From Cristatella mucedo (taxonomy: Eukaryota; Bryozoa; Phylactolaemata; Cristatellidae): a DNA stretch of 64,000 bases. Under the pieces are notes generated by a model, which made no database searches, was not told the origin of the DNA, and saw only the letters and a program-made list of their open reading frames with translations. The stretch covers positions 5,264,501-5,328,500 of the forward strand of contig WPIO01000006.1 of assembly GCA_009760855.2 (NCBI GenBank). The letters are read 5' to 3'. A program made the translations under genes and the position numbers. Shown here in pieces: positions 1 to 11,489 of this stretch (within the stretch, counting starts at the first letter, position 1; each line of letters begins with the position of its first letter).

Positions 1-46
1 CATCTATGCCAGTCTCAAGACATCCTAAATAATCTGAACGTGATAA

Positions 47-3000
47 CTATTTCTTTACATCATCCTTTTTAGTACCTTTAGCTTTCTTTGCTGAAGACTT
101 CACTTCTGTACCATTATTTGTTGAAACTGCTATTTGCATAGAATATAATTTTGGTCTTAAGAAAACTCCTTCATCTAGTACAACAGAATTCTCGATCATA
201 ATTCCATTTTTATCTCTAATGAAATCTTTTGTTTTTGTGTCAATTGTATATTTATCTGCTATCTCATCTTTAAATTTTCCTAAGCTTCCTTTATTTGTTA
301 CTATCATTTGCTCAAATCCTTCTAATTTGCACACTTCTTGATTTTTTGGATAGCCAGAGAGATCTAGATAATCTATATAATTCTCGAAGTCCTTTTAAAC
401 ATCCTCTGTATTTATCTTCATTTATCTTCATGACTAAAGAATCAGTATCAGTATTCAGTTGTATTTGTCATTTAAACCGTCGGAATCTGCTGCAGCAACT
501 GAGAAACTGAATGCTTGCCTTGCCGATATTCGATCCTGGATGTCGGAAAACTTCCTGAAATTAAATGACGATAAAACCGAACTGCTTCTCATAGGACACC
601 CTAAGCGTGTGGCTGGATTAAAAGGCTTTGCTGTTCTAATAGATGATGCTATTGTGCGACCGTCACCACGTGCTCGTAATCTAAGTGTCGTGTTCGACAG
701 CTGCCTCAATTTCAAAAGCTTCATTCAGAAGACTGCCTATACAGCTAGCCATCACATCCGATCCCTATCCAAGATTAGAAGCTGTCTCCCACAGTGGCTT
801 GTAAAAAATTTAACTAGCTCTTTAGTTCTGTCTCGGCTTGATTATTGTAATTCCCTTTTGGCTGGGCTACCAAAGAAAGCTATAATGCCACTACAGCGGG
901 CTATGAATATGGCTGCAAGGCTGGTCTTCAAGTCCCAGCGGTTTGAGCACGTGTCACCTTTGCTGGAAGAGCTAGGATGGTTGCCGGTTGAGCAAAGGAT
1001 ACAGAGCAAAGTTCTTACGCTGACCCACAAGGCCCGCCACGGCTTGGCTCCTTCATACCTAGCTGAACTGCTACATCAGTTTCAGCCTGTTCGCGCCCTC
1101 AGGTCCTGTATGGACAATAAATTAGCTGTCCCATTCCTCCGCTTAAAGACAGTTGGCGACAGAAGCTTTAGCTCTGCAGGTCCTAGACTGTGGAACTCGC
1201 TTCCACAATTCTTACACAACGACACCTACTCTCCAACTGCCGACTATGGCACATCTTTTTCAGCGGTCCTGAACTGCTACTTCTATGCTACTCACTACCT
1301 CAACTGCTCTCCTACCTCTGCTATGCTTCCCACTTTCTCTTTGTTGCGTGAGACGAAGTCTGTTGGCTACCGAATGCGTACCGAAAGCCGCTTAGGCTGT
1401 GAGTGCGCTATACAAAACTCTCCTGCGTAACGCCCACATGGTCTTTGTGACTTTGTGGAGCTACTGACGGAGATACATTAAGCGCATCTTCATAATTATC
1501 TTTCATTGCATTATAATAAAAGTCTTGCATTACTAATTTTGATATCTCAAAAATAGCAAAACCTAAGTAAATAGGTTTGTTAAGATATACTTCAGGCTTT
1601 GTCGTTTCTATTCTAACAAGATCCATGTTGAAAAGTCTTCTATCTTTAAATCTTGCACTCATAACTCTTTTATTTGATGTTTCAACATCCTTGTCAAACT
1701 TTAAATCGAATAACTCAATATTTACTCTTTCTCTCTTACATTTTCCATTGTCTTTCCAAAGAATGCATTATTTTTTAACTTATAATATTCTTTTTTAAAC
1801 TCATCTTTCGCATCTTATCTTCTCTTAATGTTATTTTTAATATAACCACTCAACCAATTGCTTTGTGAAAACTCATTATTCTATGTATCTTTGTTAATAT
1901 ATAGCCTCTTTCTAAGGCAAACTGTAAATTTCTATAGTGAATTATGTACTTTTCTCTTGGTTTCAGATCAAGAATCAACTTCTCAACTTTGCTTTCATGA
2001 TCATCTTTAGGCTAAAGTTTTATTTTGATAAGATGAATACTCATCTTTTTCAACCTCTCTTTTAATAGGTAAAAGAGGGTAATCAGAGTAAACATTATGT
2101 AAGTTCTTTGGACAATACACGTCAACCTCAAAAGCATAGACAGTATTTGAATTTTCTTTTATTCCTAATATTTTTTTGTTTGTAAATGACTTAATCTGCT
2201 TTTCATCTAAAAACTTAAAATTACTTGTTGGTAGGAATTGAGTCATCGCAGTCGCATAAAGTGAATTTGCATCAACATAGAGTAGCCAACTCTTCTTCTT
2301 TGTGCTATCATAATTAGATGCCATTTGGTTGTTAACCTTAAAATGCCTGCAAGATGCTTGTGTTATACCTCCTCTGATTGCACTCTCAAAGAAATTAAAG
2401 TCTTCAAAGTTTGATAATAAATCTAATCTAACTTTTGAAAATCTCAAACCTGCACACCAAGTTAAACCAGGAGCAGTAAAGAAGTTGGCAGGAACCAGAC
2501 CATCAATTTTTTTGAGAGATATCTAAAATGTTGAAAAAAATTAGCTAGTTGAAAAACATTCATTGTGAGATAAATATCGCTATATTTTTCTAACGTATCT
2601 TCAGTTAGTGGGTCAATCTTCTTCATTAATTTCCACACTTCTTGCGCTTTATCATAATCCTTTTCTCCAATGTTGCTGTCGTTCAACGTGCTATAAAAAC
2701 ATTTTATTGGAGGCAAACTTTTATCTTCTAGCTTCGAGAAAGAATCAAGATATTCATAAGGAAGAACTCCCTTTGCAGATAACAATTCAAATTCTTTATC
2801 GCTAAGCATAGAGAACTCTCCTCTAGTATATGTTAGAGGTTTCTTTGACTTAACAACATTATTAACTAAATCTGACAGTCCTTTATTCATCAACTGAAGT
2901 GAATCTCTAAAACTAAGAACTCCGATTTCAATGTTTATATATTTTTCCATATTATTTGCAATAACGCTTTTTTAAGTTTTTGACCATGAAACTCTTGAAC

Positions 3001-4778
3001 TAACAAGTGTGAATCATATCCTTTTAGATTATGTGTAAATACAGGAAGCTTACACTTTTCTGGATTAATACTAACATTAAGATTACACTCGTTGTGTGCA
3101 GCACCTTGATACTTGCCAGTAAGATGACAGTGATCTAAAACCTTATTATCTTTTAAATCTAAATTGCAAATATAACATACAGTTGCCGAGTTGTATGCCT
3201 TACTCTCTTCACTAGTCATAGTCTTATAATCGTATTTCCTATACTTAGAAAGAATCTCTCTCAATTCTTTTTTGATTGAATCTACTTCCTCTAGTAGATT
3301 CTTTACTAACTCTCTTACATTATTTGGCCCCTTAAGTAACTTAGTACTTCTTTTATCTCCTTTGTAGCCTATAATTGTATATGCGCTTGAATATGGAATG
3401 TGGGTTTGAAAAGAACCTTTTGGAATGCTACTATCTTCCTTATCAGTCTTTCTTAAATCACTAAGCAAACATTCAAAGTCTGCATAAGCAACAAAGGGAC
3501 ACCATAATGTTTTTGAGTATTCCTTAAAGTAGCATTTTTCTCCTTCCTCAGGCATTTTTATTTTAGACCTTCCATCATTTCCCTTCTTACACGCATCAAT
3601 ATGTTGTGCAAGTTTATCTTGAGAATAAAATCTGCAGACACATCTCTTACAAGTTAGTTGAGTGCCAAATTCCTTTGAGCTTCTGCAAAGTCCATTAAAA
3701 TTCTTAATGATTACATAATGAGAGACTGTCTTATCTTCATTGCTATATAAAAGAAGATCTAAGTGCTTCTTATTTTCCTCATCAACTATAAGAAGTGGGC
3801 TTAAATCTCTGCTGCAATACTCATAAACATTTATTTTAATGTCAAACAATTTTGCTAAAGTAGGCATATCTGAAATACTTAACGCTTGAGAATACCCAGG
3901 TCTTACATTAAACAAGTTTGTCAAAGTAGGAATAAGATGATTTTATTTTTCAAAAAGTATCTTATTAAGATCTGCAATTGACTCTGGATGACTATCTCTA
4001 GGATGAAGAAATCTTGATACACCGCAATGCGCAACAGTTATCTGATTCATTCTTTATATTCAAGGTTGATCTCTTTTTCTCTAATCCTTTAGGCATAGGT
4101 AAATAACTCCCTCCAAAACAATGTCTAAAATGAGTAAACTTTGCATATAAAGCATTAATTGCAGACAGACCAACTAGATCCTTTCTCTAGCCATTCTTCA
4201 ATCCTCTCCTTAAAAGAAGCGAACTGCATTTTAATAATAGACTCAATGTTGCTAGACCTATTTATCTTTACATTAGGTATGCCAGAAAATGGCTGATTGC
4301 AGAAAGCTCCGTTTTCTGATTCTAGAAGTGGAGATACAATCATTGTCATTTTTAGATCTTTCTTGTTCTTGAGTATGTCCCTTATCACTCTATCAAGTCC
4401 ATTGGCAGTTCTATCGTAAATTTTATCAAAGTATATTTCACTTCTATCTAAACCAACATACTCATAGTCCATAAACTTACCGTCTGATGAGGTTTTACGT
4501 AAAAACCAACCATTCTCCTCAATTCTCATTAATCTTCTGGATTCTCTCTCAAATGACCATTGCATATTCTTTACGTCTTTACTTTTGAGAGGAATTTCTA
4601 CTTTTGTAGTTGGAATAACTTGCAAGCTAGATATCATTTTCATTTTATCTAAACTAGCCTTTGAAAATGGATACTTGGGCAAAAGCCCTGTTCTTTTTCG
4701 TACTTCTTCTCTAACACGTCTAGCGTGATCGCTAAAATTTTCACCCTCACGTCGCATAACATAATCATTGTCAGACAT
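47..4778 (-). pseudogene. Decayed Polinton/adintovirus-type DNA polymerase B
   Basis: This is a relic of a protein-primed family B DNA polymerase, the replicase of Polinton/Maverick elements and adintoviruses. It starts at an ATG at 4778 and ends near 47. Visible in order are an N-terminal region, an exonuclease I motif (FVAYADFECLL, near 3490), a Cys/His zinc or endonuclease VII-like patch (VLDHCHLTGKYQGAAHNECN, near 3130), exonuclease II (FTHNLKGYDSHLL), exonuclease III (YSDIYLTMN), polymerase motif A (LLYVDANSLYATAM, near 2270), motif B (KNNAFFGKTMENV, near 1750) and motif C (DTDS, 438-449). Frameshifts or stops fall near 4185, 4040, 3945, 2955, 2510, 2010, 1820, 1715 and 395, and a LINE interrupts it at about 453-1480. 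Without that insert it spans about 3.7 kb, normal for the family. It cannot encode a working enzyme. AT-richness contrasts with the DNA beyond 4860. No capsid or integrase gene is visible, so Polinton and adintovirus origin cannot be separated. Confidence 0.88.
453..1480 (+). mobile_element. LINE family A copy 1, 5'-truncated L2/CR1-type retrotransposon
   Basis: This is the 3' part of a non-LTR retrotransposon. One frame (about 456-1430) stays open for some 320 codons. It starts just after the reverse transcriptase YADD box (QLYLSFKPSESAAATEKL) and runs through the thumb region and the C-terminal block typical of L2/CR1 elements (LDYCNSLLAGLPKKA, LGWLPVEQRIQSKVL, GPRLWNSLP), ending in CECAIQNSPA. 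A short 3' UTR ends in ACATTA, the start of the ACATT repeat tail seen in the copy near 45060. The open frame suggests a fairly recent insertion. It lies antisense inside the polymerase relic. No target-site duplication is obvious. The endonuclease and most of the reverse transcriptase are missing, so it cannot move by itself. Confidence 0.88.
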
Positions 4779-4820
4779 ATCTTATACTATATACATTTTT
4801 TTAAATACAATTTTATTATT

Positions 4821-4853
4821 TTAGAGTGCGGTATTTATCCTACCGCACTCTAA
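4821..4853. repeat. Perfect hairpin upstream of polymerase relic
   Basis: A 13-bp arm (TTAGAGTGCGGTA, 4821-4833) is followed by a 7-base loop and its exact reverse complement (4841-4853). It lies 43 bp upstream of the polymerase start and close to the point where AT-rich element DNA gives way to GC-richer DNA. It could be a terminator of a lost upstream gene, an operator, or part of the element end. Confidence 0.8.
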
Positions 4854-4919
4854 CATAATAAAGAAGTAGGCGAAAACACTATGCCGAGAGATAGCGAGTC
4901 TAGTGTCGAGCGAGTAGTC

Positions 4920-5027
4920 ATGTTTTGAACGTTATGGAGACTAGTGGTCTCAGACGAAGACACTCGATCGAGCTGTGCGAGATTGAGGGTCGAGGCTGAG
5001 CCCTAGGCTCTATAACGTTCAAAACAT
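4920..5027. repeat. 16-bp perfect inverted repeat pair
   Basis: ATGTTTTGAACGTTAT at 4920-4935 recurs as its exact reverse complement at 5012-5027, leaving a 76-bp spacer. The spacer and flanks hold further short echoes (GAGACTAGTGGTCTC, TCGAGCGAG, CGATCGAG). It sits just outside the polymerase relic and may be the edge of the parent element or a small foldback. Confidence 0.7.
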
Positions 5028-5029
5028 TA

Positions 5030-5785
5030 CTACTACCGGCGACTGCTTGCACCGTAGGTGCCTGTGATGCGGCGGTTTTCGAGGCTGTGGAAGAGAAGGC
5101 ACTAGTTCGGCTATCCGCGAGGTGCAACGCCGGCAAGCTCTGCTACGACAGTCGGCACTGCGACTACGACGCCGGTTGGCCCTGGTATGAAGCCGGTTAG
5201 TGCTACCAGAGCTGCTATGCTGGCAAGAAGAGCCGGCGATGTGAAGGCAGCCACCAAGGGAACAGAGACTGCCGAAATCAGCGCGGCAGAGAGAGAGGAG
5301 GCACGTGCTTAATCCCTGGTTGTGGGAAAAGAGTGCTGGCTATGCCACAGCGGCGGCTTAAAGCTGGTGGCCTACACATCCAGCTGGTTACCAAAGGCTG
5401 CGGCTTGGTGTGCCTCCTACGGCGAGCAGGTGTAGCCTCTTCCGGCGAAGACATTTTTTTGTACCTGACACATACAAATTCGTGCTGTTTGTGATTTTCT
5501 GTAACTTGCCATTGCATGCTGTATTGAGCTTCTCGCTTGCTTGGCTATACTTTCAGAAGCCGACCGATACTCAGTCAGCTTCTCATGGGAAGAGAAAATG
5601 TTGGGTCTGCTGAACCGCTCCATCAGACTACTCTCTCGGAAGCTGCTGAGGAGAGAACTGTAGACCCACGTGCAGCAGCTGCTTCCAAGCCAGCGTGCTG
5701 GCCAAGCGACACAGTTCTGAGTTTCCATAATAAACGGCGTCTGCCTGAGCTGTCTTGATCTGTGCACGGCTACCCACACAAACTT
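5030..5785. other. GC-rich stretch of unknown origin
   Basis: No gene is recognised. Overlapping open frames occur on both strands, as expected for GC-rich DNA. One + frame reads an Ala/Thr-rich stretch ending at a stop near 5310 and matches nothing I know. Composition differs sharply from the AT-rich polymerase relic to the left. Confidence 0.4.
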
Positions 5786-5789
5786 GACA

Positions 5790-5972
5790 GCTCCCATAGA
5801 CTTGAACTTTCTCCCGACTTGCGTCACATCTCTTGACTTGTCCACATTTAAAAAAAAGAAACTAAAACGCTCTTATTTACCACAGCATTTAGTGGGTCTC
5901 TTTTATTCGTACTTTATGAGCCTATGCGTGCTGACACTGAGCATGCTTCCAATGATTCACAGCATTCAGTGA
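5790..5972 (+). mobile_element. LINE B 3' fragment
   Basis: A short degenerate piece of the LINE B C-terminus and 3' UTR: the equivalents of 'LPTCVTS..LTTFKK' and of CATTTAGTGGGTCTC can be read. It ends against the next LINE B fragment, so two truncated copies lie head to tail here. Confidence 0.65.
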
Positions 5973-5994
5973 ACGTGTAAACTTCACGTTCAAG

Positions 5995-6490
5995 CTGAAG
6001 GTCGCTCACTTTTAGGTCCTTTCATTCTATGGCTCCAGCCTATCTCTCCGACATACTCCACCATCAGGCCAAGCATCGTACCACCCGCTTTTCGGAATCC
6101 AACAGTCTAGAAATACCCCGTACAAACCTTAAATCCTTTGGAGACCGTGCATTTAGTTCGTATGCTCCCAAAGCCTGGAAGTCCCTCCCAATATGCGTCA
6201 GAACATCCCCTGACCTGACCACATTTAAAAGGAACTTAAAACACACTTATTTAGGACAGCATTTAGTGGGTCCCTGTGATTCGTCCTTGATGTGCCTATG
6301 CGTGCTGACACTGTGCATGCTGCGACTAACCACATTTGCATGCTGACCCTGTGCAATTCACTCCTCACCATGCCATTATTGTTGTTCATTGAGCATGCAA
6401 CCACCAACCATTTGATTTTGTTTCCTTTGCAGCAAACGTTAAGTGCCCAGAAAGAGGTTGAGTTATCTGGGGGTGATATACCAAATTAAT
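5995..6490 (+). mobile_element. LINE B 3' fragment
   Basis: C-terminal coding remnant (MAPAYLSDILHHQAKHRTTR, then the FGDRAFSSYAPKAWKSLP block) followed by the 3' UTR with its doubled CATGCTGNCNCTAACCA unit and the AGAAAGAGGTTGAGTTATCT tail motif. 5'-truncated. Confidence 0.8.
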
Positions 6491-6494
6491 TGTT

Positions 6495-6905
6495 ATAATT
6501 ATAGTTATTATCACGATCAAATGTTTAGTGGTGGCATCCTAAACGTCAACAAGCCTAACATGGCTAGAGGTGACATGGGCAGGGTGTGCATGCAAATATG
6601 GTTAGTGGCAGCTTGCACAGTGCAACCATAAGAACGCCAACAATGAATTGCATGGACACGCTAAATTTTGTGACAAATAGATGCGCTTTTTTAAATGCAG
6701 TCAAATCATTGATTAGTAATCATTAGGTTAGTAGGGAATGAGTTTCAGACTTGAGAGCATACGAATCAAAGGCACGATCTCTATACGATTTGAGGCTTGT
6801 ACGAGGTCCATGTAAACGATTTGACTCACTCCAAACAGCAGGTTCCACGATAACTACGATACCTAGCTTGGTGAGAGAGTATTTTCCCCTGTGAAGGTAA
6901 GGCAT
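6495..6905 (-). mobile_element. LINE B fragment, degenerate
   Basis: Antisense remnant. The 3' UTR words GCATGCAAATATGGTTAGTGG and the coding echo of 'GDRAF.SYA' (GACTTGAGAGCATACGAATC) are recognisable but eroded, so this copy is older than its neighbours. Confidence 0.6.
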
Positions 6906-7212
6906 CGCCTCTGGAGTTTCCTGACCAAATTGCTTGCTGGAGATTGGTCGAATTGATCACAGCAAATCAATCGCAGCCGATCAATTACAAATGATCATTT
7001 TATGCCATGAGCATTAGAGCATTTGCATTAGCATTTAAGCATTAGCATTGCTTCTTCGTGTGTTGTAAAACGGTTCAGGCACCAAAGAATTCTAGTGATT
7101 CGCAAAAAGCCCGGCATTTTCCTGATAAGTAAATCATGCGATGTCTTGATGTATATCACCCAGAATCTAAAATTGTGAAACATTTTTTGGGTTTTACTAG
7201 TAAACTTACTAG

Positions 7213-8150
7213 TTTTGGGCAAATCCAGTGTGATTCAGAAATTGGAAAGGCTGACGCTCAAAATGAGCTCTGCCAGCATATCTCCTCTTGAATCGGCTCG
7301 AAATCTAGGTGTCATGTTCCAAAGTGACCTCTCGTTAGACGGCCACATCAGCTCCACAATCAAGTCTGCCTACTTTCAGCTACATAACATTGCTAAAATT
7401 CGGGCTTGTTTAGATAAGGATACCACGTCGAAGTTGGTCCACGCATTTGTGACATCCCGTCTTGACTCCTGCAGCTCACTGCTTGCTGACCTACCGGCAT
7501 GTGCAATCAGGCTAGTACAGACAGTGCAAAACTCTGCAGCTAGGCTTGTCTGTCGTGAGCGTCGCAGTTGCCACTTTTCACCGACCTGCACTGGCTCCCA
7601 ATCAATCAACGGATCGACTTCGAGGTTTTGTCACTCACTTTTAGGTCACTTCATTCTTTGGCCCTAGCCAATCTCTCAGATCTACTCCCCCACCAGGCCA
7701 AGCATCGTACCACCTGCTTTTCGGAATCCAACACTCTACAAATACCCCGCACAAACCTCAAATCCTTTGGAGACCGTGCATTTAGTTCGTATGCGACCAA
7801 AGCCTGGAACTCACTCCCGACTTGCGTCAGAACATCCACTGACTTGACCACATTTAAAAAGAACTTAAAACACACATATCTAGGACAGCACTTAGTCGGT
7901 CCCTGTGACTCGTCCTCCATGTGCTTATGCGTGCTGACACTGAGCATGCTGCCACTAACCACATTTGCATGCTGACCCTGTGCATGTCATCCCTAACCAT
8001 GTTTTTCATGTTGTTTATCAAGCATGATACTTCTCACCATTCAATCGCCTTTCCCTTTGCAGCAAATGTAAAGCACCTAGAAAGAGATTGAGTTCTCTTA
8101 GGGTGCTTTATCAAGTGCATTTTGGTATTGTTATTATTATTATTATCATA
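7213..8150 (+). mobile_element. LINE B copy, 5'-truncated
   Basis: Begins in the region corresponding to 'LLVMGK.SVIQKLERL' and continues through SARNLGVMFQSDLSLDGHIS, LDKDTTSKLVHAFVTSRLD and the C-terminal block. One frameshift near 7580 splits the frame in two (7215-7667 and 7568-7975). The full 3' UTR is present and ends in the hairpin-like tail plus (ATT)n at about 8135-8150. Confidence 0.85.
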
Positions 8151-8805
8151 GGCTTCGTTTAGTGCAGGCTAGGCTGCCACAGCCACCGACCAATTAAATC
8201 CAATATTCCAAATTCCCGGGACGTTTACATAGGTACATTTAAAATAGCCTGCGGGAGCAGATTGTTTATTTGAATATAATTTATAAGGCACAATTGAGCA
8301 GCAGCTGGTTTGCACAATCGGCTTGCTACTAAGCAGGGCTAGGGTAGTGCAGGAGCCAAGAGTCCAGGGTACAGTCAGTACTTGCAGCTTGTACTGCCTC
8401 CTTTAATTAGCAGTTCAGGACGGCTCCCTAGGCAGACACAAAAGCACCACAATGCCTATTTGCTCTCAGATTTCTCGCTTCTCCTCTTTCTCTGTAATAT
8501 TGTACATACATTAACATTATATTATCAAATAGACTAATTTAGTAAAACAATAGCACGTTATGCCTTAGTTGATAGCCAGCCGTTGAATAAATTGCCGGTT
8601 GACCGGCTCAACCCCATACGCTCCATATCCAATCTGCTAATTCAAATCCTGAACTCAACTTCACCACTGAGAATAGTTTTGTAATTAAAAAGCGCTTCCT
8701 TGAATATGGGAAAGTCTGTTAAACCTCATCTCTCGAAACTACACGGCTTTAAGGCAGGACAAGATTTTGCATGGACAAAAGGCTCACCTTGAGAAGTGAT
8801 GCCGT
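8150..8805. other. No recognisable feature
   Basis: Unique-looking AT-rich sequence. No exon, RNA gene or known repeat was seen. Confidence 0.4.
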
Positions 8806-8809
8806 GCTG

Positions 8810-8960
8810 GTTGGGCCCAGGGGTTAAGTTGCAGGCCCGACCGAAGTAAAAGTGCAAGTATTTGATGGCCGAGATCGTTGGCTCGAGCCCTTGGCATATG
8901 TGGAGCACTCCGATAGAGATTAAGTTCTCTCATGGTGCTATGGTGATACAAAATATACAC
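8810..8960 (+). mobile_element. SINE1, tRNA-derived
   Basis: tRNA-like head (GGGCCCAGGGGTTAAG as box A region, TTGGCTCGAGCCC as box B) followed by the tail GATAGAGATTAAGTTCTCTC that it shares with the LINE B 3' end. A short insertion separates the two promoter boxes, making this copy atypical. Confidence 0.65.
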
Positions 8961-9169
8961 GTGGATACACTGTATATATACTCAAGCGAAAAAAGCTTTA
9001 GAGGGCTGGGACAGCTACTATGATGGACCCCTATTCACCGGAAAGTTGAGTAAGCATCGAACGTTTATGTATACCAAAAGCATGCTCGCGAGTTAAAATT
9101 AGAAAAAGCAACGTTTTCTCGCAATTATCGCAAATTATTCTTAATTCATCATGCTGATTTGACGGTGCA

Positions 9170-9960
9170 CTCCTTACTTGCAACGACACGCCGGACTCGT
9201 CCAGGTGCGGAAGTGATCAAACGCTCTACAACATCGGACTTTATATTGCTTCAGGCTTGTTGCAAGTAAGCAGAAAGCCCATTTCAAGCCGCGATCGGAC
9301 GGCCAGCCACCGTAACCCTCGCTCGACTTCATCCCAAAAATGCTCGATTGAGTTAAGGTCCGGAGGTGGCTTGGCCCGTCCATATCTCTCACAAGGTAAC
9401 ATAATTCAGACATGTTGTTAAAAGAATACTTAACTTGAGCTTACGCGTGCTTAGGATCATCGTCTTGCAGGAAAGTAGAATCCAGTCCAAAGATTTTCAT
9501 CGCACTTGGGAGTTCCACGTCTTTGAGTAGTCTAAATAGACGTCTTCTTCCTTGATGCCCAATGTGCAGTGCCGGGCTCCGACACCATTTCTGCTAAAGC
9601 ACTCAAATGCCATGACACCTTTTCCTCTAAATTTCACCGTCGGCTACAGGTTATTGAGTGGATTAGGCTTCAATGGGTAGCAGAAACACGTAAAGCTAAA
9701 TGTTGCAGTTCTAAAAGAGGGTGAATTTGCTTTCGTCACTCCGTACAACTTTACCCTAAATAAATCATTCCTGTCGGTTCGAGCCTTGGCCCACAGTAAA
9801 TGACTTGGAGTATTCTTTGATGACAACAGTTTTCTCTTTCCAACTCAAGAATACCGACCAGCCTCACCTGCTCACTTTCTGACTGTGTCAGCCTTAAATC
9901 GCTTCCCAGATCATGCATAGAGGCTTTTAACTTGAGCTTTCGCCGACGCAAAACAGTCCT
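9170..9960 (-). pseudogene. Tc1/mariner transposase pseudogene
   Basis: Read on the - strand from 9960 to 9170 with several frame changes. Recognisable Tc1 blocks appear in order: KNTPSHLLWAKA (near 9800), VRSDESKFTLF (near 9745), a GVMAFECFSRNGVG equivalent (near 9600), LQDDDPKHA (9446-9470) and DLNSIEHFWDE (near 9345). All three acidic positions of the DD34E catalytic triad are still spelled out, but frameshifts and stops destroy the frame. Family knowledge: these enzymes cut and paste transposons flanked by terminal inverted repeats; I did not find the repeats. Confidence 0.82.
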
Positions 9961-10194
9961 TTAATGCCTCTAACTTTAGGATAGTGTTTTTCCAGCCTTG
10001 TGGTAGCATTAACGTTTTGCAAGGCATTCCTCTTAATTGCTTAATTTAAATTTAAGTCCAAAATAAATATTCGCATCTATAATTATACGGTAAATTAAAC
10101 CTCAGCTAGAAGAAGAAAAAAGTTAGCTGATTGAGAAGCCTCATTTAGATGACTTCAAAACAGCTTCATCGGTTCCCTGCACAGATTTCTGTGT

Positions 10195-10335
10195 TAAAAA
10201 GGGATACCCACCCACAAGACTCGATTCCACGACCTTGGTCGTGAAGAGCGAGCACCTTACTGCCAGGCATAAGATCCAGGGGCTACTCGGAAGGCTCGTA
10301 AACCACTTACGGCTCCTCAACCACGCCGAGATGGA
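10195..10335 (-). mobile_element. SINE2 fragment, tRNA-derived
   Basis: On the - strand the box B-like GTCGTGGAATCGAGTCT and the preceding ACCAAGGTCG-type arm are visible, as in the better copy at 10910. The 3' half is missing or eroded. Confidence 0.5.
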
Positions 10336-10909
10336 TTTTTGGGTGGCAACTGGCCCACGGTAGTTATTTGCAGGGCTGAACGCGGTTGGGTAGCTTCTGT
10401 TGCCCTATCAATGAATTCATCCCTATTGCGTACCCTCAAAATTAATTATACTTTATAAACCATACTAGACTTGAATTAAATTGACGGAACTCTATAACGC
10501 CTAGATGCTCAGATTATGCCCATCTCGACCCTGATATTGGTGGTACCCATCTGGTGGAAGCGAAAGCCCTCGGCTGTTGAATGACTGCTGATGGCGCTAG
10601 GCTCAAGCTGCAACTGATCGAAATAAAAACAAAGATTCCATCTCACTGTTTTCTATTAAGCGGAACTGACTGAAAGGCCTTTCTGCTAAAGCTGTAAGCT
10701 TCAGTGCAATTGAGCCACCCTAATGTAAGCTAACAGGTACAACCGTTCCGCCCATGGAGCGCTGTGGAATAAATACAGCGATGCAGCGATGCCTTGGCCT
10801 TTAATACGATGGAAGGTCAGGCTGTTAGTTTTTCCGTCAATGGACATGCGGTGGTCGCAACTAAGTCATCGCTTCAGCTAAACCTATATATAGGCAAGAG
10901 AAAAGGTGG

Positions 10910-11065
10910 GCCACGATAGACCAGAGGCTAAGGCGCTTATTCTTCACTACCGAGGTCGTGAGTTCAAATCCTGCATTTAGGCGATCCTTCGTTTCCGTCG
11001 GTAAGCGGTGGTGACTGCCGATACGGCACGTGTGCCGCTATAAAAATGAGCTTGTTAAATCGGCT
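10910..11065 (+). mobile_element. SINE2, tRNA-derived
   Basis: Head: ATAGACCAGAGGCTAAGGCG (box A region), then CGAGGTCGTGAGTTCAAATC (box B). Body: GGCGATCCTT followed by GTAAGCGGTGGTGACTGCCG. It recurs at 14445, 21815, 22240, 31465, 35270, 49872 and 56310. Not a functional tRNA: acceptor and anticodon stems do not fold canonically. Confidence 0.72.
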
Positions 11066-11393
11066 AGCGCCAGCCTATTGTTATAATATGTGTGCTGCTG
11101 TAAATGGCAGTAGGTGGGACCAGAGGGCAGGCTATTTTCCGATCGACGAGGCCTGTTCTAGTTATGCCGCCTCCATGCCATGTAGCCGTAGCTTTGCAAG
11201 CGACAGAGGAGCGACCGATTGATTCACCACTCTATAAGAAAGGCATGCGACATTAATGACTGGTGATATAAATAACCCAACTGGGGTACCCTATGGGCTT
11301 ACTTTTAGTAAGGTCTCCATAGTGGTGGTTGATGTTTTTCGCTGGAAGAGGTCACCTTGACGAAGTTCTTGTCTGCAACTTTAAAGGGACAGC

Positions 11394-11396
<3 letters not shown>

Positions 11397-11484
<88 letters not shown>
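11397..11484. repeat. (TG)n(AG)n compound microsatellite
   Basis: About 34 TG units with one C interruption followed by ten AG units. The open frame across it is an artefact of the repeat. Confidence 0.95.
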
Positions 11485-11489
11485 TGTAA

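Noticed and set aside
5417-5845. 142-codon frame on the - strand
   Set aside because: It crosses the junction into a LINE B fragment in the antisense direction and shows no conserved block.
10910-11065. tRNA gene
   Set aside because: Box A and B-like words are present, but the sequence recurs many times with a shared non-tRNA body and does not fold as a full cloverleaf, so it is a SINE.
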